From positions 1 through 43,041 of the forward strand of contig NZ_MCZZ01000174.1 in NCBI RefSeq assembly GCF_002875705.1: a stretch of 43,041 nt of DNA, read 5' to 3'. The notes below the pieces were generated by a model. The model did no database searches, was not told where the DNA came from, and saw only the letters and a list, made by a program, of their open reading frames with translations. A program made the position numbers and the translations under genes. The DNA comes from Vibrio sp. 10N.261.45.E2 (GTDB lineage Bacteria; Pseudomonadota; Gammaproteobacteria; Enterobacterales; Vibrionaceae). This document shows, in pieces, positions 24,061 through 32,453 of this stretch (its first letter is position 1; every line of letters begins with the position of its first letter).

Positions 24061-24104
24061 ATCAATCTCTAGGAATCTAAGGGTAAAAAGGAATAAGGGA
24101 AAGT

Positions 24105-24542
24105 ATGAAGGTTTTCATTCCTCACAATCATCGCCGTTGCCAAGTGTGCAGCCAAGGTTTTTTCGCAGACAGCGCCGTTTGTTTTGAAGCTATTGGTACG
24201 CATGAAGCTTTGACCAAGTATGAAGCTTTAGCCAAGTGCGACGTTATAGCCAAGATTGTACCAACAGATAAAGCCGAGGGCTACGATGGCATCATGCAGG
24301 GCGGCATTATCACCACACTGCATGACAGCGCGATGCTGCATTGCTTATTTCGGAACAATATCAATGCGATGACCGTGAGTTTAACGTCTCGTTTTCATCA
24401 TCCGATTTCTATTGGTCGAGAGATAGAAATTCGTGCTAAATGGGTCAAAAATAGACGCAATATTCATTTCCTTGAAAGCCAAGTTACTCAGTGCGGAAAG
24501 CTATGTTCATCGGCGCAGAGCCAGTTTATGTCTTCGCCCTAG
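24105..24542 (+). CDS. PaaI-family hotdog-fold thioesterase
   Basis: A 145-aa protein with hotdog signature GYDGIMQGGIITTLHDSAML, where the Asp-like acid and Gly-Gly-helix start form the thioesterase active site, followed by TVSLTSRFHHPISIGREIEI. An N-terminal CxxC (CQVC) is present. The segment HEALTK-YEALAK-CDVIAK arises from a tandem 18-bp repeat in a surface strand-loop. It is divergent from DUF134 with only 44 bp between. The acyl-CoA substrate is unknown. Confidence 0.8.
   Translation: MKVFIPHNHRRCQVCSQGFFADSAVCFEAIGTHEALTKYEALAKCDVIAKIVPTDKAEGYDGIMQGGIITTLHDSAMLHCLFRNNINAMTVSLTSRFHHPISIGREIEIRAKWVKNRRNIHFLESQVTQCGKLCSSAQSQFMSSP
24201..24254 (+). repeat. Three tandem 18-bp units inside the thioesterase gene
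   Basis: Units at 24201-24218, 24219-24236 and 24237-24254 share ATGAAGCTTT(g/a)(a/g)CCAAG; the third is more diverged. Each adds six residues in frame. Confidence 0.75.
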
Positions 24543-24758
24543 TGATCATGAAGCACCTCAGATGGCACCAGTTTGTTGATTGCGTTGTTTTGCACAATAA
24601 ATGGAGGTTTTCTATAGTTAATGTAACAACGAATAAAACTAGGGCAGTATTGAATTTATTAACTAACTTTTAGCTCTTGGGCATGCTTAATCCGCTCATT
24701 GGGGCTAGCTTTCTCGAACTCGATTCAATTCATCACTGCCTTTTCTGGAGGGCTGCTG

Positions 24759-25850
24759 ATGCCAAAATTCTTCAATTCAACATTCCGATATTGCGCTCTA
24801 TCAATTGTTCTACTTTCTCCATTCTTCAGTAATTATGCTTCTTCCGAACCGCTTAAAGTTGGCGTTTATCCATGTCCTCCTTTTGTCATCAGTTCTATGG
24901 AAAGTGAATGGAATGGTTTGAGTATCGAGCTTTGGGAACAAATAGCTAAAGAGATGGACGTTGAATACACGGTCGAGACCCACCGCTTAGATGATTTACT
25001 TAATTCCATTGAAACCGAGCAAATTGACGTCGGTGTATCGTGTATTTCAATCACTCCAGAGCGAGAGTTGTTTGCCGACTTTTCTCATTCTTTTTACGAA
25101 ACTCACCTCGCGATTGCTGTTAAAAAACAGGGCTACCTGCAAACTTTACACGCGATTTTCTTCAATCCTGCGTTGTGGATGATCATTGGCGCTGTCGTTT
25201 TTGTCGCTGGTTTAATAGGTGCGTTTTTCTATCTGTTGGAACATGGTGAGAATGAAAAGCTCTACTCGATGAAAAGCCGAACGGGCCGTTTGTTGGAAAG
25301 CTTTATCATGGGGTTGCTTTTTATCACGCGAGGTCCATTCAATTACTTTGAGTTTAAGAGCTTAACAGGACGAATTGCCACGGTATTCATTGGTGTGTTT
25401 AGCATGCTTTTCATCGCCAGTATTACCGCGGTATTAGCTAGCAAGTTGACTCTCAGCCAAGGTTCTTCCCATATTGAAGGCGTGAATGACCTTGTGGATG
25501 TAGAAGTAGGGGCAAAAGTCGCCACAACATCTTCTTTGATGCTCACAAGCTTCGGCATCAGACACAAGAGCTATATCGATATGCCAAGGCTTCTAGCTGC
25601 TTTAGAGGAAGGTGAGGTAGAAGCCATTGTCGCCGATGATGTGGTGCTCAAATATATGATTGGTAATGGCAGAATAAGCGGACAGTTTGAGGATCTAGAA
25701 GTGTTGCCGTATCAGCTAGAAAAGCAGAACTATGGCTTTATCATCACCGAAAATAACTCTTATGAAGAAGAGATTAACCGCGCGCTGCTGAAGATTCGTG
25801 AATCACGAAAGTGGCGTAAAATCTTGGCCGATTATTTCGCAGATAACTAG
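24759..25850 (+). CDS. Ionotropic glutamate receptor-like ion channel (GluR0 type)
   Basis: A 363-aa protein with signal peptide (1-28), ligand-binding lobe S1 (about 30-125, with VSCISITPERELFADFS; the Arg pairs the ligand carboxylate), TM1 (about 137-160), a re-entrant pore stretch (about 178-198, ESFIMGLLFITRGPF), TM2 (about 203-226) ending SITAVLASKLT, which resembles the SYTANLAAF gate motif of eukaryotic receptors, and lobe S2 (about 238-360). The interruption of a binding protein by a pore module is diagnostic. The GYG filter of GluR0 is absent. ATG 24759 follows GGAGG; the frame opens at 24699. Confidence 0.85.
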   Translation: MPKFFNSTFRYCALSIVLLSPFFSNYASSEPLKVGVYPCPPFVISSMESEWNGLSIELWEQIAKEMDVEYTVETHRLDDLLNSIETEQIDVGVSCISITPERELFADFSHSFYETHLAIAVKKQGYLQTLHAIFFNPALWMIIGAVVFVAGLIGAFFYLLEHGENEKLYSMKSRTGRLLESFIMGLLFITRGPFNYFEFKSLTGRIATVFIGVFSMLFIASITAVLASKLTLSQGSSHIEGVNDLVDVEVGAKVATTSSLMLTSFGIRHKSYIDMPRLLAALEEGEVEAIVADDVVLKYMIGNGRISGQFEDLEVLPYQLEKQNYGFIITENNSYEEEINRALLKIRESRKWRKILADYFADN

Positions 25851-25890
25851 CCGATATCAGCTGCAAACTAAAAGATTGGATCGGCTGTCG

Positions 25891-26094
25891 TTACAGTTGA
25901 TCAGAACCTGAGGCTTTGTTCTTTTTGAAATATTTGAATGCTGTCCAAACGACATAAGCTGCTACGCCCACAATCAAGGCTGAGCGAAGGAGAATCGGAG
26001 CATCATGCTCAAGTTGACCTACATGCGGCACAATGCTGGCAAACAATCGACTAGTAAAGAGTAGCCCCATTACTAACATAACAATCTTATTCAT
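25891..26094 (-). CDS. Small membrane protein of unknown function
   Basis: A 67-aa protein: an N-terminal hydrophobic segment that may be a signal (MNKIVMLVMGLLFTSRLFA), then a second helix (SALIVGVAAYVVWTAFKYF) and a basic-polar tail. I do not recognise the family. ATG 26094 has AGG four bases upstream; an in-frame ATG at 26106 is possible. Confidence 0.6.
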   Translation of the reverse strand: MNKIVMLVMGLLFTSRLFASIVPHVGQLEHDAPILLRSALIVGVAAYVVWTAFKYFKKNKASGSDQL

Positions 26095-26294
26095 GTGACC
26101 TGCCATTCAATTGAGTGAGTTGCGCAAAACGAATGATGGCTCGTATTCACAGCCAAACAATTCTGCTCGAAATAAAAGCATGCGCTTCTCAAGCGTAACC
26201 GTCAACGCGATATCGGCTTTAAGCCAGTAAGCTAAAGTTTCGTTTTTGGAAGGGGGGAAGGAATTGAAGTCGTGGGGCTTGTTCTAAAACCAAA

Positions 26295-26322
26295 AATGCC
26301 ACTACAAACTTGTAGTGGCATT
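26295..26322 (-). terminator. Intrinsic terminator of the HU operon
   Basis: AATGCCACTACAA (26295-26307) pairs perfectly with 26310-26322; TTTTT follows on the minus strand. Confidence 0.85.
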
Positions 26323-26369
26323 AAAACGATAACAAACTATCACTTTGTTCAAACTGTATTTTACCGAAA

Positions 26370-26513
26370 CTATAGCTCTAACAGTTTGGCCAATTCGCGC
26401 TCTTCGAGAAGCTCTTCAATGCGTTGACGAGTCTTAGGCGTTTCTGCTTGTGCTTTAGTCGACTTGCCTGCTTTTTTACTGCGGCTCGTTTTCGCTTTTT
26501 CCTTAGTCGTCAT
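26370..26513 (-). CDS. 47-aa basic/coiled small protein downstream of HU
   Basis: The complement from ATG 26513 encodes MTTKEKAKTSRSKKAGKSTK followed by TRQRIEELLEERELAKLLEL. The lysine-rich N-terminus and short C-terminal amphipathic helix resemble the small PA3496-type proteins. AAGGAAGG lies five bases before the start. It begins 25 bp after HU on the same strand and ends before a strong terminator, so the two are probably co-transcribed. Function unknown. Confidence 0.75.
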   Translation of the reverse strand: MTTKEKAKTSRSKKAGKSTKAQAETPKTRQRIEELLEERELAKLLEL

Positions 26514-26538
26514 CGTAACCTTCCTTGTATTTTTGTTA

Positions 26539-26814
26539 TTACAGGTTGCACGTCTCTTTCAGTGCTTTGCCTGCTTTAAATGCAGGCGTCTTTGACGCTG
26601 CAATTTGAATCTCTTCTCCGGTACGCGGGTTGCGACCAGTTCGAGCGGCACGAGAGTTAACTTTAAAGCTACCAAATCCAAGGATCGATACGTCATCACC
26701 GTTAGCAAGCGAAGTAGAGATACCTTCAACAAGCGCATTAAGCGCCGTACCTGCTTGCTCTTTTGAGATGTCTGCAGAAGTCGCGATGTGTTCAACTAAT
26801 TGAGATTTGTTCAT
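26539..26814 (-). CDS. HU-family nucleoid DNA-binding protein
   Basis: A 91-aa protein: MNKSQLVEHIATSADISKEQ, then VSILGFGSFKVNSRAARTGR and NPRTGEEIQIAASKTPAFKA-GKALK, the complete HU/IHF fold with the DNA-clasping arm RNPRTGEEI. It differs from the main Vibrio HupA/HupB start pattern only modestly, so it is an additional HU copy of chromosome-II type (inference). Upstream lies AGGAATATAGG. Confidence 0.93.
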   Translation of the reverse strand: MNKSQLVEHIATSADISKEQAGTALNALVEGISTSLANGDDVSILGFGSFKVNSRAARTGRNPRTGEEIQIAASKTPAFKAGKALKETCNL

Positions 26815-27106
26815 AACCTATATTCCTTATTGAGTACGGCTGGCGTCTACTTTTAACACCTAGCTTCTGCGATCTTATCAACGGCAACTGAAATATTGTC
26901 AGTGGTTGGGTAGAGCTTTGTAAAGTAACCAACAGAATCGACTATAAAAGCATCTGTCAGCTCAATCAATGCAATTCATTGATTATTATTGATTTATAGA
27001 CACGCTACCCAAATAAAACGAAGGAAAGAGCCTTCGGCTAGCTCTCTTGATTGATGAGCCTAATCGAAGTTGAGGTTTATAAGATCGACAAACCAGAGAG
27101 TAAAAA

Positions 27107-27136
27107 CAAAGAAGCCCAGCTAAATCGCTGGGCTTC
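27107..27136 (-). terminator. Intrinsic terminator of the VC0807-family gene
   Basis: GAAGCCCAGC (27111-27120) pairs with GCTGGGCTTC (27127-27136); TTTGTTTTTA follows on the minus strand. Confidence 0.85.
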
Positions 27137-27152
27137 ATATTGTGGTTCAGAA

Positions 27153-27848
27153 TTATTTAGTGATAAAAATCTGTTCTGTTTCTAGCGAAGTCATGTCGCG
27201 CACTTGACGCCAGATGTAGTAGAAGATGCCTAGCATCATTAGAAGGCTTGGAATCGCGATTGCAGGGTAACTGTATAGGGTTAGCTTACCCAACTCTTCA
27301 TTGAAGGCTACCGTGCCCGCAGGGCTGGTCACAATCCAAGTCGCAAGGAAGTAGTTCATCGCAGATGAGAAGGCGAACGTACTAGCGAACATGTAGTTTG
27401 ATGTCATTAGGCAACGATCAAACTTAGCTTGGTTTCCAAACTGCTTTAAACGCTCTTCAATAAGAGAGATGTTTAATAGAGCCGGTGTGAAGATAACTTT
27501 TTGGATAAACGGGTAGCGGGTGAAGGTTGAGCCAAGAACCGCCAAACCAATTAGGCCGGGGATCAATGCTTCTTTTAATGCTAACCAGCGAGTGTCTAGT
27601 TCGAAGAAACCAATACCGCCCGTTAAAAGCACGCTGACGAAGCCAAGCGCTGCGATGAAGTTAAATTTCTTGTTGCGGATTAACTCCATACCACCGTAAG
27701 CGATAGGGAAGGCAAGGGCGACAAGCAGTGCTAAGCCTGTTCCAAGGTGCTCTTCTCCACTGAATTTCATTAAGATGAATGAAGGGAGGAAGACGTTAAA
27801 CACGACTTCAAAAAGAGGACTCGATTTTTTGTTTTCTGTGCTACTCAT
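27153..27848 (-). CDS. VC0807-family membrane protein
   Basis: A 231-aa multi-pass protein with about six hydrophobic helices: FEVVFNVFLPSFILMKFSGE, ALLVALAFPIAYGGMELIRN, GFVSVLLTGGIGFFELDTRW, then RYPFIQKVIFTPALLNI and a C-terminal pair. It is called by similarity to a VC0807-type family of unknown function. ATG 27848 (MSSTENK) is preferred over 27863. It stands alone with its own terminator. Confidence 0.75.
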   Translation of the reverse strand: MSSTENKKSSPLFEVVFNVFLPSFILMKFSGEEHLGTGLALLVALAFPIAYGGMELIRNKKFNFIAALGFVSVLLTGGIGFFELDTRWLALKEALIPGLIGLAVLGSTFTRYPFIQKVIFTPALLNISLIEERLKQFGNQAKFDRCLMTSNYMFASTFAFSSAMNYFLATWIVTSPAGTVAFNEELGKLTLYSYPAIAIPSLLMMLGIFYYIWRQVRDMTSLETEQIFITK

Positions 27849-28176
27849 AATTTCTAAATACATTAGGTTATGGATTTATTCTCAGGGATTGTTGTTTACC
27901 TCGCCCAAGATGTAAAGCCCTAAGGTGTCATGCTGTGTAACGACATGTGACATCAACGACATCTCAGAGCTCAACTAATACTCAATTTAACGCTTTGTGA
28001 AAGGTGTCTATGACCTGTTTAGGGGAATCGAACGGAGGGGCCGGTTCAGTCGATTCAAATCTTAGCCTGAAGCAGACGAGTTTCTCGTATAGATCGGTAT
28101 TTTCACTCACATTCACCATTCTTAAACGATTGGTGAATGTGAAATGAAGTGGTTCTAAAAGGAGAGATATAAACCA
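27849..28176. other. Intergenic region with one hairpin
   Basis: No gene seen apart from the hairpin at 28107-28142. It should hold the promoter of the VC0807-family gene. Confidence 0.5.
28107..28142. other. 12-bp inverted repeat after yceI-like gene
   Basis: TCACATTCACCA pairs perfectly with TGGTGAATGTGA over a 12-nt loop, 35 bp beyond the stop of the YceI gene. No U tract follows, so it may be a weak terminator or transcript-stabilising structure. Confidence 0.5.
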
Positions 28177-28749
28177 TTACTGGTCAAAAAGTAGATTGAA
28201 GCTTAAGGGGGTTTTGTCGGAAATCGCTAATCCACCCACGGTTGCTGAAAGCTTGTTTAGATTCTCTGTCGATATCCCAAAATCAGCGCCGTTGACGATG
28301 ATTGTCGAGGCAGAGCTAACCATGACAAATCCATCTGATGGAACCACTACAACGGGAAACGCAATCGTATTTGTTACGCCGTGCAAGGTAACCTCAGCGG
28401 CAATGGTGGTTCTTTGTGGGTCACCGGTCAACATTGACGGCTCAACCTTTCCCGATATTTTTACTTCAGGAAAAGTCATTGATTCAAAGTAGAGTTCACT
28501 TAGCCTCTGATCGCGAATAGCGATGCCAGTACTCACACTTTTCACGTCCAACAGTATGGAAAATTGACCTTCTTCGGTAAGCCCACCAGATAAAGGCTTG
28601 ATGGATGCGGGCTCAACAACAAATTGCTTCTTAATGGTTGCGAACGTGATATTTGATAAATTGGGATCTAACGTGTAGCCCGTTTCCGCGAAAGATTGAG
28701 CGGAGATAACGGTGCATAGGAGGCCGAGTGTAGAGATTAGTTTTTTCAT
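28177..28749 (-). CDS. YceI-family periplasmic protein
   Basis: A 190-aa exported protein: signal peptide of about 21 residues ending AQSFA, then GYTLDPNLSNITFATIKKQF, ISGKVEPSMLTGDPQRTTIA and AEVTLHGVTNTIAFPV, the lipocalin-like YceI beta barrel. The family binds isoprenoid lipids in the periplasm and is often induced by base or stress. Monocistronic by appearance. Confidence 0.9.
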   Translation of the reverse strand: MKKLISTLGLLCTVISAQSFAETGYTLDPNLSNITFATIKKQFVVEPASIKPLSGGLTEEGQFSILLDVKSVSTGIAIRDQRLSELYFESMTFPEVKISGKVEPSMLTGDPQRTTIAAEVTLHGVTNTIAFPVVVVPSDGFVMVSSASTIIVNGADFGISTENLNKLSATVGGLAISDKTPLSFNLLFDQ

Positions 28750-28935
28750 AAGTTGTCACCATATAGATGAGTTTCTTCGTTAAGTGTAGATAGAAGCTTA
28801 GGTCAGTATTTTAAAAATTACTGCAACTCAGTAGGCAAGAGTCAATTGTTGGAAGCAGGCGCAAGAAGCAGGTACTTGATGTGATAAAGGGAACAGTTAG
28901 TTGGATGAGAAACTAAGGTAGCAATCAGGATTTGT

Positions 28936-28964
28936 GCTTGTGAGGCCTATACGGCCCCACAAGC
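28936..28964. other. Hairpin after the lipoprotein gene
   Basis: GCTTGTGAGGCC and GGCCCCACAAGC pair with one mismatch around TATAC, seven bases beyond the stop. No U run; possible inefficient terminator. Confidence 0.5.
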
Positions 28965-28970
28965 ATTAGG

Positions 28971-30731
28971 TTAGTTTATTTTTTGATATGTAGATACGTT
29001 CTTTGAAATACCGATAGGTAGCATTTTACGACGAGTTAAAACACCTTGATCCCAGTCTTTACCTGCAGGCATGTATGACCACTTTACGAAGTACTCTTTT
29101 CCGTTTGGACACTCATTGCCCATTTCGTATTCGCCAGAGTCACAGAAGCGAACTGTTGTATTTAGCTCGGTAAGCGTCGCTTTTGAAGTACGCCCTGTTT
29201 GATTAAACCACCAATAGTCTAGGTTAGAAAAATCGGCATAAGAATAAGGCCCCTCATCATCCAAGTCTACTGGCGTGGAACCACTACATTCTTGGCCAGA
29301 TATAGTGATGTCAGTCTCACCAAATACATACTCGGAACGTGCTTGTTCCCCGTTGTTACAGGTTTCTAAGTGTTCCCATGTACCTACAAAATCGACGTAG
29401 CGGTCAGTATCTTGATCTTCAATCTCGTAGATGAAACGAATGGATTCCGAGGCTCTTGCTGATGGTGCAGACTTATCTGCGTGAGAGCCAAGCTGGAATT
29501 TTTTATCTAAAATTGTTAGTACTTCAGTCGTGGCATCGTAAGACTGTGAGTAAATGTTGTATTGCCATGCGCTACCGTCTTGGTCATTTGAGTCATCATA
29601 CAGATCGTTTTCGACCATAGTATTTAGCTCTGATTGAGACGTGGCTAGGATGTAAGGCATGTGGTTCGCTAGTTCATCATCATCATAGCTGGAGTTTTTT
29701 TCAGGTTTACTTTTGTTAGGGTTGTTAAACTTATATAAGAATGGGGTACCGGTCAGATCGAATTGGTCATCCGTTGTTGCCTGTTGGCCATCACATTTAG
29801 TTTGCTCATCATCAATAACGGTAAATTTAGTCGAATCACCAGTTGCTGCAACGCAAGTCAAGTATTGTGCGGCCCAAGCAGAGCCAAAACCTGAATCGTT
29901 GTTGCCTTCCATATAAACGATGGCATCTTCAGTCAGTTTGTAATCCCAGCGAGCAGAGCTACGAACTAGATTAAACGTGTCTTCGTCGGTGGTTTTGTCT
30001 GCATGAACATAAAATTCCTTTTGATTCGCAGAATTATCATCGTTAAAACCAGTCAGTTTATATTGACTGACGCTAACTTCACGAATGATGTTACCGCTAC
30101 CACGCTGAAACATTGGAACAGATGAGTCTTCGCCTCGCTCATACTTGCCTAAAGAATCGTTCATGTGAGCGATCGCATCATCCTCGCTTACAATGTCAGC
30201 CTCATCCATTCCCATATGCTCTTCTAAGAATGTGATAACCGTGTCTTGGTCGTCTAGGTTGATTTTATGTAGTGCACTGATGGTTGCTTCACCGATGTTC
30301 GTCGAGAGCGTTTCGGGTAGAACAATATTTGAGTCTTCGTCGCCAACATTGACCGATTGAAGAAGAATAGCGAGGTTGACTGCTCTTTCGTAAGTACCTG
30401 TTGCTTCAAATGGGCTTAAAACATCACGGTTAGAGGCCGCACCTACTTTTAGTCCATTTTCACCACCAAGGTAAAAGGTTACTGCACTACTTGATAATGC
30501 AGTATATTGACCGCCATTTTCAGTGAAGCCAGAGTTAATTTTGCTATCGGTGTAATATAGGCCATCAACCGCAGCGTCTACAAAGGTACCCTGTATATTC
30601 GTAACTGGGTTGTTGAATTCAATCGGTGCAGAGCTTGTACTATCGTCATCATCGTTGCACCCAGTGATGCCAACCAAAATTGCTGTGGATAAAGCGCACA
30701 TCTTAAGTGGGCCAATATTCATTTTTCTCAT
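28971..30731 (-). CDS. Large acidic lipoprotein of unknown function
   Basis: A 586-aa predicted lipoprotein with lipobox LVGITGC at about residues 19-25 followed by a Asp/Ser linker (NDDDDSTSS), which should send it to the outer membrane. The next region (GTFVDAAVDGLYYTDSKINS, TENGGQYTA, FYLGG) resembles the repeat-type start of several Vibrio surface lipoproteins. Cys residues at CVAAT, KCDGQ, CNNGEQA, ECSGS, CDSGEYEMGNEC may form disulfides. I cannot name a function. ATG 30731 has AAGG upstream; the frame opens at 30773. Overall Asp/Glu-rich. Confidence 0.75.
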   Translation of the reverse strand: MRKMNIGPLKMCALSTAILVGITGCNDDDDSTSSAPIEFNNPVTNIQGTFVDAAVDGLYYTDSKINSGFTENGGQYTALSSSAVTFYLGGENGLKVGAASNRDVLSPFEATGTYERAVNLAILLQSVNVGDEDSNIVLPETLSTNIGEATISALHKINLDDQDTVITFLEEHMGMDEADIVSEDDAIAHMNDSLGKYERGEDSSVPMFQRGSGNIIREVSVSQYKLTGFNDDNSANQKEFYVHADKTTDEDTFNLVRSSARWDYKLTEDAIVYMEGNNDSGFGSAWAAQYLTCVAATGDSTKFTVIDDEQTKCDGQQATTDDQFDLTGTPFLYKFNNPNKSKPEKNSSYDDDELANHMPYILATSQSELNTMVENDLYDDSNDQDGSAWQYNIYSQSYDATTEVLTILDKKFQLGSHADKSAPSARASESIRFIYEIEDQDTDRYVDFVGTWEHLETCNNGEQARSEYVFGETDITISGQECSGSTPVDLDDEGPYSYADFSNLDYWWFNQTGRTSKATLTELNTTVRFCDSGEYEMGNECPNGKEYFVKWSYMPAGKDWDQGVLTRRKMLPIGISKNVSTYQKIN

Positions 30732-30894
30732 TATAATACCTTGATTTTGTGAAGTTACTTCAATAAAGAGCAAGGATTATGACGAATTGAAATATGAAAA
30801 TTGGTTATATATTAAATAATAAGTATTACCTCACCGTAGTGGCGATTAATTAACAGGTGCTTTTTTATAAAACCATGTCAGCTAAGGGGGAATA

Positions 30895-31815
30895 TTACCC
30901 AGTTGTGCTTATTACACGTGTGGTTGTTGTACATACTTGGTTTCTGAGCCATTGATGTGCTGCATCAACATTTTTACGTGGATGCCAATACATGGATATG
31001 CTTATATCATTGAATTTAAAAGGAAGATCAAAAATTCTTATTGAAAACTTCTCCCTACAAGTACTTTCCATAAATGAAGGTAAAAGGGCTATACAGTCTG
31101 TTTTTTCTATTAAAGAAAATGTTTCAAAAAAACTAGAAGCATTATAGACAACATTTCGTTTATTTAGTGCTTTTATGTCTGCATCCGCTAATACATGCTC
31201 TCTGTTTACTTCACGAGTTACTGCAACATGGTTTTCTGCATAGAATTGTTCGCTCGTAATAGTGTTTCCGTCAACTCTAGGGTGGTCGGAGCTACAACAT
31301 GCTTTCATTTGCCCAGTAAGAATGACTTTGTGTTTTAGAAGAGTATTCCCAATTGGCCGTAATCCAATAATTAGATCGTACTTACCTAAGCTAAGGTCGT
31401 TTTCGTAATCAGAAGAAGTTAAAGGATAGACAACGAGAGTGATGCCTGGAGAGGATTGTTGAATTCTAGAAAACAGTTCAGGTAGAACGAAGAAGTCGGT
31501 TGCATGCATACAAGCAATAGAAAACGAACGTTTAGACTTAGCGGGTTCAAAAGAGTCATGTGCAGAGGATAAAGTAGCATTGAAATTGTTAATGATCGCA
31601 GACATATCAGGATAAAGAGCCAAAGCATAACTTGTTGGCTCAACACCTGAACGTGTTCTATTGAATAGAGTATCTTCGTACACATCTCTTAATCTTGATA
31701 ATGCTTTACTTACTGCCGGTTGAGTTATATCCAATCGTTTTGCAGCTCTTGATAAGCTTCTTTCTTCAAATATAGCGACAAATACGGGAATGAGGTTGAG
31801 GTCGGTGGTTTTCAT
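30895..31815 (-). CDS. LysR-family transcriptional regulator
   Basis: A 306-aa LTTR starting MKTTDLNLIPVFVAIFEERS with HTH LSRAAKRLDITQPAVSKALSR, then a LTTR effector domain with FSIACMHATDFFVLPELF. The neighbour at 30731 is co-oriented and separated by 164 bp. A 43-bp perfect inverted repeat lies 64 bp upstream of its start, so autoregulation there is plausible. Confidence 0.88.
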   Translation of the reverse strand: MKTTDLNLIPVFVAIFEERSLSRAAKRLDITQPAVSKALSRLRDVYEDTLFNRTRSGVEPTSYALALYPDMSAIINNFNATLSSAHDSFEPAKSKRSFSIACMHATDFFVLPELFSRIQQSSPGITLVVYPLTSSDYENDLSLGKYDLIIGLRPIGNTLLKHKVILTGQMKACCSSDHPRVDGNTITSEQFYAENHVAVTREVNREHVLADADIKALNKRNVVYNASSFFETFSLIEKTDCIALLPSFMESTCREKFSIRIFDLPFKFNDISISMYWHPRKNVDAAHQWLRNQVCTTTTRVISTTG

Positions 31816-31878
31816 TAAACGGCTTTAAGACTAGGGTGCAGTGGGCACAATTTTTAGAGTTATCTATTAGTCTACGCG

Positions 31879-31921
31879 ATTAAAAGCATCAATAAAACAA
31901 TGTTTTATTGATGCTTTTAAT
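31879..31921. repeat. 43-bp perfect inverted repeat (21-1-21)
   Basis: ATTAAAAGCATCAATAAAACA at 31879-31899 is reproduced exactly as the reverse complement at 31901-31921 around a single A. It lacks a separate U tract. It may be a dimer operator for the adjacent LysR protein or form a cruciform. Confidence 0.85.
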
Positions 31922-32296
31922 GAATAAAACTTGTGCAAAAATTGTTTTAATCGTGCACTTTTTATCTTTAAATTAGTTGTTAAAAAGTGAAAAGTCTCAT
32001 TTTAAGATATATGTAATTGAATTTGTGTTATTTTCTATGATAGGTGGTTTATATTCTACGTATTTCTTAGTGATGTTAGCATTAATTATATTTTAGGTTA
32101 ATAATAAAAATATAAAAAAGGTTGTTTTTGTTTAATTATTAACAATAACTCTTGAAGGGCGTGACTATGTTTTTAGTCTATTTAATTTCGCGAGGAGAGT
32201 TTCTCATCGGGTTTTTATTTCCGATTAAACTTCGGATATATTGTAAATTTCAATAAAATTCTAATTATTAACGAACTTTACTCTTTAGGACGCTAC

Positions 32297-32341
32297 CGCT
32301 AGTGATTTAATCGCTAGTAATCTAATCGCTAGTAATCTCAG
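32297..32341. repeat. Three tandem 15-bp units
   Basis: CGCTAGTGATTTAAT, CGCTAGTAATCTAAT and CGCTAGTAATCTCAG follow directly, each starting CGCTAG. They end 17 bp before the Zur-like palindrome. Confidence 0.85.
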
Positions 32342-32357
32342 TTGCGAGTGCTCATTG

Positions 32358-32372
32358 TGTTATGTTATAACA
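32358..32372. promoter_or_regulatory. Zur-like operator upstream of the DUF1826 gene
   Basis: TGTTATGTTATAACA differs from TGTTATANTATAACA at one position. It sits in the larger 18-bp perfect palindrome GTTATGTTA/TAACATAAC at 32359-32376, 78-95 bp before the ATG. Confidence 0.65.
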
Positions 32373-32453
32373 TAACCATTATTCACTCTTACTTCGAATA
32401 ACTATTTTATTGGTAAGAGAGAAGCTATGAGTATGTATCAAGGAGACGACGTA

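Larger units (their letters stand above)
31816..32453. other. Long AT-rich divergent region with three repeat structures
   Basis: This 638-bp gap has no recognised gene. It carries a 43-bp perfect inverted repeat (31879-31921), three 15-bp tandem units (32297-32341), and a Zur-like palindrome (32358-32376) before the DUF1826 gene. Stretches around 32020-32280 are very AT-rich, typical of H-NS-bound or promoter DNA. Confidence 0.6.
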
